NCBI GenBank assembly: GCA_018240745.1
Contig: JAFEFF010000220.1
Coordinates: 24,243-88,242, forward strand
DNA: 64,000 nucleotides
Origin: Pseudomonadota bacterium
GTDB taxonomy: Bacteria > Pseudomonadota > Alphaproteobacteria > Reyranellales > Reyranellaceae
Direction: 5' to 3'
Translations under genes and position numbers: made by a program
Notes under the pieces: generated by a model
Database searches by the model: none
What the model saw: the letters and a program-made list of their open reading frames with translations, nothing else
Told to the model about the DNA's origin: nothing
In this document: positions 1 through 7,275 of the stretch, one piece after another
Layout of the letters: every line of letters begins with the position of its first letter
Position numbering within the stretch: position 1 is the stretch's first letter

Positions 1-804
1 ATCCGGGCCCTCGCCGGTGATCTGCAGGTTGGTGCCCTTGACGCCGATGCTGCCCTTGACCGCGATCTTGCCATTGCCAAAATTACCCTGCACGTCGATG
101 TTGCCGGGCATCCCGCGCATCCAGCCGTCGAACGAGCCGATCGTGCCGCTGAGCTCCATCGGCGTGGCGCGCGGCGCGCCGATCTTCGCCTCCATCTGCA
201 ACGTCTGGTTGGCTGCGTTGGACTTGAAGCTGCCGCTCGCGACCTCGAGCACCACCGGCGGCCGCCCGGCGCCCTCGAGGATGGTCAGGGTCGAGTTGCG
301 CACCTCGATGGTGTTGATCCAGGGAAAGGCCGGGTTGGCGCGGATCCTGAGCGAATGGTTTTCGCCGGCATGCGGCCCGGAACCATCGGGCGGCGGCAGC
401 ATCTCGAGATTGGTGTCGCCCGCCTCATTGTGCTCGACCTGGATGTCGGCGCCCTCCAGCACGACCTTGTCGACCTTCGCCTCGCCCAGGAACAGCCTGA
501 AGGGATCGAGGTACATCGTGATGCGCCGCACCTTGGCTAGGTCGGGCCGCGATGCCCAGCTGGCATTGCTGAACGTCAGGCCTTCGGCCACCAGCGCCGG
601 GTCGCGGCCGAGCTTGACCGACAGCGGCACGCTCGCCTTGAGCTCGCGGCCGGTGACCTTGCGGATCTGGTCGGTGAGCCTGGTCTGGTAGCGCGTTAGG
701 TCGCGGGTGGTGAGCCAGATCACGCCGCCGATCGCCAGCACCGGCAGCAGCGCCAGCGCCATCCAGACCAGCCGTCGCCAGGGAACCCGGATCCTGAGCT
801 TCAT
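1..804 (-). CDS. AsmA-family protein, N-terminal part (runs off the window)
   Basis: The frame opens at an ATG at 804 and stays open to base 1, so about 268 N-terminal residues are present and the C-terminus lies outside. It begins with a short basic stretch and one hydrophobic segment (about residues 13-31, then a TTRDL-type boundary). This is the usual single N-terminal anchor of AsmA-like envelope proteins. It is followed by the beta-rich pattern of that family (ELKASVPLSVKLGRDPALV, then repeated V-L-E-G-A-D strands). Family knowledge: AsmA-like proteins are inner-membrane-anchored periplasmic proteins linked to outer-membrane lipid homeostasis. The ATG overlaps the TGA of the upstream pseudouridine synthase gene (ATGA at 801-804), so the two are probably translationally coupled. 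The assignment rests on the N-terminal architecture only. Confidence 0.7.
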   Translation of the reverse strand, partial: MKLRIRVPWRRLVWMALALLPVLAIGGVIWLTTRDLTRYQTRLTDQIRKVTGRELKASVPLSVKLGRDPALVAEGLTFSNASWASRPDLAKVRRITMYLDPFRLFLGEAKVDKVVLEGADIQVEHNEAGDTNLEMLPPPDGSGPHAGENHSLRIRANPAFPWINTIEVRNSTLTILEGAGRPPVVLEVASGSFKSNAANQTLQMEAKIGAPRATPMELSGTIGSFDGWMRGMPGNIDVQGNFGNGKIAVKGSIGVKGTNLQITGEGPD

Positions 805-1793
805 CGGTCCCCCACGGCCGAGAAGCCGAAGGCCTCCAGCGTGCGCCTGAAATGCGCCGGCGGCTCGGCCCGCAGGCGCAGGGTTCCTTTGCCCGAGGGA
901 TGCGGCAGGGTAAGCCGGCGCGCATGCAGGTGAAGCCGGCGCGAATCGGCGACGGCCGACAGCAGCGCCTCCTCGCCGCCGTACTTGCGGTCGCCGAGGA
1001 TCGGGCAGCCGATCTCCGCGCAATGCACGCGCAGCTGATGGGTCCGGCCGGTGCGCGGCCACAGGGCCAGCAGGGCCGCGCGGTTGCCGGCGCGGTCCAT
1101 CACCTTGAAATGGGTCAGTGCCTTCTGGCCTTCCTCATGGTCGACCTGCATGGTCTCGCGGTCGCGCGCACCGGGCCGCTTGGCGAGCGGCAGGTCGATG
1201 GTGCCCTCCATCCTCGGCGGCACGCCGACCACCACCGCCCAGTAGAGCTTCTCGGTCTCGCGGTCGCGGAAGGACTCCGACAGGCGCTTGGCCGACTGGC
1301 CAGTGCGCGCGATCAGCAGCAGGCCGGAGGTATCCTTGTCGAGGCGATGGACCAGCCGCGGCCGCTCCTCGAAGCCGAAACGCAGGCCATCGAGCATGCC
1401 GTCGACATGGCGCTCGGTGCCCGAGCCGCCCTGCACCGCCAGTCCCGAGGGCTTGTTGAGGGCGATCACCCAGTCGTCGCGATGGATCACCAGGCTCTGG
1501 ATCTCGTGGGCGTCGCGCTCGGACAGCCGCGGCTGAGCTCCTCTCGGCCCACTCTTGGGCGGGGACGCCGGCGTCGCGGTCACGCCGGGCGGCAGGCGGA
1601 CGGTCTGGCCCGGCTCGACCCGGTCCTTGCCCTCGACCCGCTTGCCGTCGAGCCGGACCTGGCCGGTACGCAAGAGCTTCTGCAGGGCGCCGTGGCTGAG
1701 CTCGGGAAAATGGCGCTGGAACCAGCGATCGAGCCGCAAGCCGGCCTCGTCGCCGGAGACGGCGCGCATCTGGACCTGGCGAGCCTCGCTCAT
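801..1793 (-). CDS. RluC/RluD-type 23S rRNA pseudouridine synthase
   Basis: A 330-residue RluA-family enzyme that isomerises uridine to pseudouridine in 23S rRNA. An S4 RNA-binding domain occupies about residues 15-70 (LDRWFQRHFPELS, LLRTGQVRLDGKRV). The catalytic domain follows, with the signature HRLDKDTSG at 149-157; D152 is the expected nucleophile. Further downstream is the conserved RTGRTHQLRVH motif. I chose ATG 1793 rather than the in-frame upstream start at 1853, because the latter would run into the divergent gene starting at 1829. The enzyme could be RluC or RluD; S4 plus the catalytic core does not separate them. The stop overlaps the start of the AsmA-like gene. Confidence 0.9.
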   Translation of the reverse strand: MSEARQVQMRAVSGDEAGLRLDRWFQRHFPELSHGALQKLLRTGQVRLDGKRVEGKDRVEPGQTVRLPPGVTATPASPPKSGPRGAQPRLSERDAHEIQSLVIHRDDWVIALNKPSGLAVQGGSGTERHVDGMLDGLRFGFEERPRLVHRLDKDTSGLLLIARTGQSAKRLSESFRDRETEKLYWAVVVGVPPRMEGTIDLPLAKRPGARDRETMQVDHEEGQKALTHFKVMDRAGNRAALLALWPRTGRTHQLRVHCAEIGCPILGDRKYGGEEALLSAVADSRRLHLHARRLTLPHPSGKGTLRLRAEPPAHFRRTLEAFGFSAVGDR

Positions 1794-1828
1794 GGCGCTG
1801 AACCTACGGGACAAGCTAAAAAGCGTCC

Positions 1829-2770
1829 ATGGAATCGGTGTCCTTCGACACACTCACCTTCGACCATCCAGCCGCCGCCAGGGCGGCACGCGTGAATGGC
1901 ATGCTGCACCTGCCGATGCAGGCGGATCGGCCATTTCCGTGCATGGTGATCCTCACCAGCAGCGCCGGCGTGCAGCGCCATCGCGAGCATTATTATGCAC
2001 AGGCGCTCAATGCCGCGGGCGTGGCGGCTTTCATCGTCGACAGCTTCACCGGCCGCGGCGTTCGCCGCACGGTTGCTGATCAAACCCTGGTGTCGGGCGC
2101 GCAGATGGAAGGCGACGCCTTCGCCGCCCTCGCGTTGCTCCGCGCCGACCCGCGAATCGATCCGGCGCGGATCGGCGTCATGGGCGTGTCGAAGGGCGGC
2201 GGCGCCACTCTCAACGCGGCGATCGCCGTCCGCCAGCGCTGGCGCCGCGGGTTCGATCACCTGTTCGACCTGCATGTCGCGATCTGCCCCGGGGCGACCT
2301 CCCAGCATCGCGATCCGGCCACGCACAGCCGGCCGATCTTCTTCATGCTGGCCGGGCGCGACGACTACACGCCCGCCCCGCTCGCCATCGACTACGCCGA
2401 GCGCATGCGCGCGGCGGGCAACCGGCAGGTCAGGGTGAAGGTCTATAGCGGCGCGCATCACGGCTGGGAATCGCTCGGCCCGGTGTTCGACATCCGCGAC
2501 GCGGAGAACTGGTCGTGCTGCAGGAATTTCATCGAGGACGACGGTAACCATTTCGTGGTGGCCGCCGGCCGCGCCATGCCGGAGCCGGAGTACCAGGCGT
2601 GGGCGCGTATCCATTGTGTCACGCACGGCGCCCGCGCCGGCGGCGGCACGGCCGCGCTCAAGGCGCGCGCCACGACCGACCTGCTCGCCTTCCTGTCGGA
2701 CAACGGATTCGGCGTGGCAAAACAGCCACAGGCCGCGGCGATTCGCGAAGAAGATATCGTCTCGGCGTGA
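1829..2770 (+). CDS. dienelactone hydrolase family protein
   Basis: A 313-residue cytoplasmic alpha/beta hydrolase. The nucleophile elbow is GVMGVSKGG with Ser at 121. A candidate acid is D178/D179 (AGRDDYTP), and the catalytic His is at 210/211 (GAHHGW). Classic dienelactone hydrolases use Cys in this elbow; the Ser version is common in broad DLH-family esterases, so the substrate cannot be named. It is divergent from the pseudouridine synthase, with only 35 bp between start codons, so the promoters must overlap. It lies directly upstream of the L,D-transpeptidase gene. Confidence 0.85.
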   Translation: MESVSFDTLTFDHPAAARAARVNGMLHLPMQADRPFPCMVILTSSAGVQRHREHYYAQALNAAGVAAFIVDSFTGRGVRRTVADQTLVSGAQMEGDAFAALALLRADPRIDPARIGVMGVSKGGGATLNAAIAVRQRWRRGFDHLFDLHVAICPGATSQHRDPATHSRPIFFMLAGRDDYTPAPLAIDYAERMRAAGNRQVRVKVYSGAHHGWESLGPVFDIRDAENWSCCRNFIEDDGNHFVVAAGRAMPEPEYQAWARIHCVTHGARAGGGTAALKARATTDLLAFLSDNGFGVAKQPQAAAIREEDIVSA

Positions 2771-2802
2771 GTCGCGGGACGCGCGCGAGTAGACTCCCGA
2801 AC

Positions 2803-4269
2803 GTGAGGCGGGTGGTATTGTTCGGCGCCTTGGCGGCGCTGCTGGTTCCCTTCGCAGGAGCCACTTCTTCCTGGGCCGGCGAGCTCCAGTGGACCGGTGC
2901 GCGCACGGCTGCGCTCCTCGAGGCGATCCGATCGGCGGGCGATCACGGACTCGACCCGGACTGGTACGGCGCCGGCGCGCTCGAGAAGGCCGCAGCCGCC
3001 GGCAACGAGCAGGCGCTGACCGATGCGCTGGTCGCCTATGCCACCGATGTCTCGACCGGCCGGATCAACGCCAACTCGGTCGACAACGACATCGACATCC
3101 AGCAGCGCCGCGTCTCGCGCACCGACCTCCTGAAGGCGGCGGCCGATGCGCCGGACTTCGCGGCCTGGCTCGCCGCGCTGCCGCCGAAAGGCGACTATCC
3201 GGCGCTGCAGAAGGTCCTGGCCGACCTGCGCAAACAGCGCGCCTCGGCCGCCTACACCCCGCTGCCCGGCGGCGACCTGCTGAAGCCCGGCGCGACCGAT
3301 GCGCGCGTGCCGGTGCTGCGCAAGCGGCTGGGCGAGCTCGGCATGACGGTGCCGGCCGCGACCGGCGCCGGCGACGTCTACGACGACGCGCTGGCGGCGC
3401 TGGTGAAGAGCTACCAGGAGACCAAGGGCCTGACGGTCGACGGCGTGATCGGCGTCAACACCACGCGCTCGCTCAACACCTCGATCGACGACCGCATCAC
3501 CCAGGTGATTGCCAACCTCGAGCGGCGGCGCTGGCTGCCGGAAGATCTCGGCAGCCGCTACGTGCTGGTCAATGCCGGCGACTACTCGATGGTGTTCGTC
3601 GACGGCGGCAAGAAGGTGTTCGAGAGCCTGGTGATCGTCGGCACGCCCAAGCATCCCACGCCCGAAATCCAGTCGGTGATGCGCGGCTTCCAGACCAACC
3701 CCTACTGGACGGTGCCGCAGTCGATCTCCGGCGAGGAATACCTGCCGCTGCTGCGGCGCGATCCCAACGCCCTCGCGGCCGGCGGCTTCAGGATCTTCTC
3801 GAGCTGGAGCGACAACGATTCGGAGATCGATCCGTCGACCGTCGACTGGAGCAGCGTCGATCCCAAGGCGTTCCCCTACCGCGTCCGCCAGGAGCCGGGA
3901 CCGGGCAACGCGCTTGGCTACATCTTCTTCGGCTTCCCCAACAGGTACGGCATCTACATGCACGACACGGCCAGCCGCTGGCTGTTCACCGAGGGCAGCC
4001 GCAACTTCAGCCACGGCTGCATCCGGCTGCAGAACCCGCTCGACTTCGCCGACAAGGTATTCAACGGCCGCCCCGGCTTCGACAAGGCCAAGGTCCAGCA
4101 GGTGATCGCCTCGGGCCAGCAGGCGCACTACAGCTTCCCCGAACCGGTGACGCTCTACGTGACCTATCGGACGGTCGGCGTGGCGAGCGACGGCACGGCC
4201 GTGTTCCGCGACGATGTCTACGGCCGCGACAAGCGGGTCGTCGCCGCAATGGCCAAGCCGCGCAGTTAG
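2803..4269 (+). CDS. L,D-transpeptidase, YcbB/LdtD-like, exported
   Basis: About 488 residues. The protein has a short basic start, a hydrophobic signal segment ending near SSWA (about residue 25), an N-terminal lid/scaffold region, and a peptidoglycan-binding repeat. That repeat reads VPVLRKRLGELGM through VDGVIGVNTTRSLN, about 165-230. A YkuD catalytic domain follows. The catalytic Cys is residue 406 in SHGCIRL, preceded by the conserved YGIYMHD. Family knowledge: such enzymes make 3-3 cross-links in, or anchor proteins to, peptidoglycan in the periplasm. The start is uncertain: GTG at 2803 gives a compact signal peptide, while GTG at 2767 would overlap the stop of the preceding gene (GTGA) and add 12 residues. 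Neither has a strong Shine-Dalgarno sequence. Confidence 0.88.
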   Translation: MRRVVLFGALAALLVPFAGATSSWAGELQWTGARTAALLEAIRSAGDHGLDPDWYGAGALEKAAAAGNEQALTDALVAYATDVSTGRINANSVDNDIDIQQRRVSRTDLLKAAADAPDFAAWLAALPPKGDYPALQKVLADLRKQRASAAYTPLPGGDLLKPGATDARVPVLRKRLGELGMTVPAATGAGDVYDDALAALVKSYQETKGLTVDGVIGVNTTRSLNTSIDDRITQVIANLERRRWLPEDLGSRYVLVNAGDYSMVFVDGGKKVFESLVIVGTPKHPTPEIQSVMRGFQTNPYWTVPQSISGEEYLPLLRRDPNALAAGGFRIFSSWSDNDSEIDPSTVDWSSVDPKAFPYRVRQEPGPGNALGYIFFGFPNRYGIYMHDTASRWLFTEGSRNFSHGCIRLQNPLDFADKVFNGRPGFDKAKVQQVIASGQQAHYSFPEPVTLYVTYRTVGVASDGTAVFRDDVYGRDKRVVAAMAKPRS

Positions 4270-4270
4270 T

Positions 4271-4414
4271 CAGTGGCGCGCCTCCTCAGGCTCTGCGGAC
4301 CGCGGGCCCCTGGCCTGAGCGGAGCCGAAGGCTCCAGGCCCGCATCATGAGTATGAGCGGACCTGGAGGTCCGCGGTCCGGAAGAATTATGACGAGCCAC
4401 TGTAGTGGCGCGCC
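4271..4414. repeat. family A nested-palindrome intergenic repeat, copy A1 (composite)
   Basis: The convergent gap between the transpeptidase and rarA is filled by this element. AGTGGCGCGCC-type arms lie at both edges (4272-4282; CCACTGTAGTGGCGCGCC at 4397-4414). Inside, GGACCGCGG (4297-4305) pairs with CCGCGGTCC (4371-4379). Within that pair are two smaller hairpins: GGAGCC/GGCTCC around 4321-4335, and GGACCtggaGGTCC around 4359-4372. It is the longest of six related copies in the window. It may act as a bidirectional transcript end, but that is inference. Confidence 0.85.
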
Positions 4415-4420
4415 CGCAGC

Positions 4421-5710
4421 CTACCGTTGCTTCTTCTCGCGCAGCTTCTTCCAGTACTCCAGGCGCTTCAGGATCTCGCGCTCGAAGCCGCGCTCGGCCG
4501 GCTGATAGAACTCCTCGCGGGCCATGCCGTCGGGGAAGTAGTTCTGGCCGGAGAAGCTGTCCTCGGCTTTGTGGTCGTATTCGTAGCCGCGGCCGTAGCC
4601 CAGCTCCTTCATCAGCTTGGTCGGCGCGTTCAGGATGTGCATCGGCGGTGTCAGCGAGCCGTGCTCCCTGGCCGACCGCTTGGCGGCGCCGAAAGCGACA
4701 TAGCCCGCGTTCGACTTGGGCGCCGTCCCGAGATAGATCACCGCCTGCGCGATCGCGAGCTCGCCCTCGGGCGAGCCGAGCCGGTCGTAGGTGTCCCACG
4801 CCGCGAGCGTCTGGGTCAGCGCATTGGGATCGGCCATGCCGATGTCCTCGACGGCGAAGCGCACCAGCCGGCGGGCAATGTACTTGGGATCCTCGCCGCC
4901 ATCGAGCATGCGCGCGAACCAGTAGAGCGCGGCGTCGACGTCCGACCCGCGCAGCGACTTGTGCAGCGCGCTGATCAGGTTGTAGTGCGCCTCCTGCGCC
5001 TTGTCGTAGAGCGGCGCGCGCTTCTGCAGGAGCGCCGCCAGCCGCTCCGGCGGCAGCGGCCCCTTCTCCTTCAATTGCGCGAGCTGCTCGGCCAGCGTGA
5101 TCAGGTAGCGGCCGTCGCCGTCGGCCATGGCGAACAGCGCCTGCTTGCCCTGCTCGTCGACCGGCAGATTCTTGCCCAGCGCCGCCTCGGCGCGCCCGAG
5201 CAACGTCCCGAGCGCCCTGTCGTCGAGCCGGCGCAGCACCAGCACCTGGCAACGCGACAGCAGCGCGGCGTTCAGCTCGAACGACGGGTTCTCGGTCGTG
5301 GCGCCGATCAGCGTGACCGTGCCGTCCTCGACATACGGCAGGAAGCCGTCCTGCTGCGCCCGGTTGAATCGGTGGATCTCGTCGACGAACAGCAAGGTCC
5401 CCTTACCGTCCTTGCGGCGCTGACGCGCCGCCTCGAACACGCGGCGCAGGTCGGCGACGCCGGAGAACACCGCCGACAGCGGCTCGAAATGCAGATCGAC
5501 CGCTTCGGCCAGCAGCCGCGCGATCGTCGTCTTGCCGCAGCCCGGCGGCCCCCACAGGATCAGCGACGCCAGCTTCTTCGACGCCAGCATCCGGCCCAGC
5601 GGCCCGTCGGGCCCGAGCAGATGGTCCTGGCCCAGCACCTCCTCGATCCGCTTCGGCCGCAGCCGCTCGGCGAGCGGCGTGGGAGCGAGCGAGGCGAACA
5701 GCTCAGCCAT
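4421..5710 (-). CDS. rarA: replication-associated recombination protein A (AAA+ ATPase)
   Basis: 429 residues, the usual size for RarA/MgsA (YcaJ), a clamp-loader-like AAA+ ATPase that acts at stalled replication forks. Visible motifs are a family-typical start (LAERLRPKRIEEVLGQDHLLG), Walker A GPPGCGKT at 54-61, Walker B LLFVDEIHRFNRAQQD, the sensor-1 region LIGATTENPSFELN, and the C-terminal MgsA tetramerisation part (AKRSAREHGSLTPPMHILNAPTKLMKELGYG, split here only for reading). ATG 5710 was chosen because the extra 18 residues upstream would be read from the family A repeat that borders the gene. Monocistronic by position. Confidence 0.95.
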   Translation of the reverse strand: MAELFASLAPTPLAERLRPKRIEEVLGQDHLLGPDGPLGRMLASKKLASLILWGPPGCGKTTIARLLAEAVDLHFEPLSAVFSGVADLRRVFEAARQRRKDGKGTLLFVDEIHRFNRAQQDGFLPYVEDGTVTLIGATTENPSFELNAALLSRCQVLVLRRLDDRALGTLLGRAEAALGKNLPVDEQGKQALFAMADGDGRYLITLAEQLAQLKEKGPLPPERLAALLQKRAPLYDKAQEAHYNLISALHKSLRGSDVDAALYWFARMLDGGEDPKYIARRLVRFAVEDIGMADPNALTQTLAAWDTYDRLGSPEGELAIAQAVIYLGTAPKSNAGYVAFGAAKRSAREHGSLTPPMHILNAPTKLMKELGYGRGYEYDHKAEDSFSGQNYFPDGMAREEFYQPAERGFEREILKRLEYWKKLREKKQR

Positions 5711-5715
5711 TGCCG

Positions 5716-5830
5716 GGCGCGCGCCACTCCAGTGGCGCGTCATGCTCATGTGGACCGCGCGCATCCTGCGCGCTCATGCTCATGAGACGCGCTGGATGCG
5801 CGCGGTCCACATGAGCAGACGCGGCGCCGC
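5716..5830. repeat. family A nested-palindrome intergenic repeat, copy A2
   Basis: It fills the 131-bp gap between the protease stop and the rarA start. A perfect palindrome, CGCGCCACT-cc-AGTGGCGCG, lies at 5720-5739. A second stem follows: 17 bases at 5750-5766 pair perfectly with 5794-5810 (GTGGACCGCGCGCATCC and its complement). The loop contains CATGCTCATGAG. The layout matches copy A5, but the stem bases differ and covary. Confidence 0.88.
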
Positions 5831-5841
5831 TCATCAGTGCG

Positions 5842-7203
5842 TCACCGGAACTGGATGGTGGAGACCAGGCCCTCGCGGCCGATGCTGAGGCTCGAGACGC
5901 CGCCGGCGATGCGCTGCTTGAGGTCGGCGACGTTCTTGACATCCTGGCCATTGATTCCCGACACCATGTCCCCCGCTTTGAGGAAACGCGCGGCGTAGGA
6001 GCCGGGCTGCACCGCGATCACGGCGACGCCCCAGCGCCATTCGACCATGCCGAGCTCGTCGGCCACCGCCGGCGACATGTTGACCACGGTCGCGCCGGAC
6101 AGCGGATGGCGGCCCTGCAGCACCGAGCGGTCGCGCTTGGGCTCCTCGGGCGGCGCCGTCAGCGGCACTTTCAGCACGACCTCCTTGCCGGCGCGCAGCA
6201 CCTTGACCGGCACCGTCTCGCCGACCGCGACCGTCGCCAGCCGGAAGCGCAGGCTCGCCTCGTCGTCGATCGGCCAGTCGCGCATGGCGACGATCACGTC
6301 GTTGCGCTTGAAGCCCGCCAGCTCGCCCGGGCCCTTGGGATAGACATCCTTCACGACCAGCCCGGCCGGACGCGGCAGGTTGAGGCCAGCGGCGAGGTCG
6401 GGCGTCACGCGCTGCATGGAGATGCCGAGCCACGGCCGCACGATCCGCCCGCCATTCTCGCCGGTCGAGATCATGCGGGCGACGATGTTGGATGGCGTGG
6501 CGAAGCCGATGCCGACCGAGCCGCCGGTCTGCGAGTAGATCGCCGTGTTGATGCCGATCATGCGGCCGTCGAGGCTGACCAGCGCGCCGCCCGAGTTGCC
6601 GGGGTTGATCGCCGCGTCGGTCTGGATGAAGAAGCTCGAATCGTTGACGCCGCCGGCGGAGCGGGCGAGCGCGGAGATGATGCCGCTGGTCACGGTCTGG
6701 TTCAGGCCGAACGGGTTGCCGATCGCCAGCACCACGTCGCCGACCTCGATCGAATCGGAATCCCGCAGCTCGATGAACGGGAACTTCTCGCCCTGGGTGT
6801 CGATGCGCAGCAGGGCGAGATCGTAGCGCTCGTCCTGGGTCACCAGCTTGGCGTCGAACTCGCGCCGGTCGCCGAGCACGACGCGGATCTCGTCGGCGCC
6901 CTTCACGACATGGGCGTTGGTGACGATCAGCCCGTCGGCCTTGACCAGCACGCCCGAGCCCAGCGAGTTCTGCACCCGCTGCCCTTCCTGAGGCATGCCA
7001 GGAAAGGGGAACGGCAGACGCCGCTGCACCCGGGCGGTCGTGGTCGTGTAGATGTTCACCACGGCCGGCGAGACCTTCTTCACGACGGGCGCAAAAGAGT
7101 AGGCAAGGTCACTGCGGCTGGTCGGCAGGGGCTGTGCCCAGCCGAGATCGCACAGGCCAATCCCCAGCGCCAGAAAAGCCATCCAAACGCCCAGACGCAT
7201 CAT
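5842..7203 (-). CDS. degP: Do-type periplasmic serine protease with two PDZ domains
   Basis: 453 residues with a signal peptide (cleavage expected after GWA, residue 23). The trypsin-like domain shows the full triad: H98 (TNAHVV), D128 (RYDLALL) and S204 (NPGNSGG). Two PDZ domains follow, about 255-345 (LGISMQRV, GLVVKDVYPKGPGELAGFK) and 365-450. Such proteases degrade or refold misfolded envelope proteins. DegP, DegQ and MucD are not separable from sequence motifs alone, so the symbol is provisional. Two adjacent ATGs (7203 and 7200) make the first residue uncertain by one. It lies downstream of nrdJ on the same strand, 72 bp away. Confidence 0.93.
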   Translation of the reverse strand: MMRLGVWMAFLALGIGLCDLGWAQPLPTSRSDLAYSFAPVVKKVSPAVVNIYTTTTARVQRRLPFPFPGMPQEGQRVQNSLGSGVLVKADGLIVTNAHVVKGADEIRVVLGDRREFDAKLVTQDERYDLALLRIDTQGEKFPFIELRDSDSIEVGDVVLAIGNPFGLNQTVTSGIISALARSAGGVNDSSFFIQTDAAINPGNSGGALVSLDGRMIGINTAIYSQTGGSVGIGFATPSNIVARMISTGENGGRIVRPWLGISMQRVTPDLAAGLNLPRPAGLVVKDVYPKGPGELAGFKRNDVIVAMRDWPIDDEASLRFRLATVAVGETVPVKVLRAGKEVVLKVPLTAPPEEPKRDRSVLQGRHPLSGATVVNMSPAVADELGMVEWRWGVAVIAVQPGSYAARFLKAGDMVSGINGQDVKNVADLKQRIAGGVSSLSIGREGLVSTIQFR

Positions 7204-7275
7204 GCCCCCGTTCTTCCGCCGGCTGGAATATCTATGGCCCAGCCGCGGGGCAAGGCAACCCGTCGGAAAATCGCG

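Noticed and set aside
2889..4505. Long plus-strand frame over the transpeptidase
   Set aside because: Arg/Ala/Gly-rich composition with no motifs, in the wrong frame of a clear L,D-transpeptidase.
5801..5842. Extension of rarA or the protease into repeat A2
   Set aside because: The extra residues come from the repeat only, and both genes have normal starts or stops outside it.
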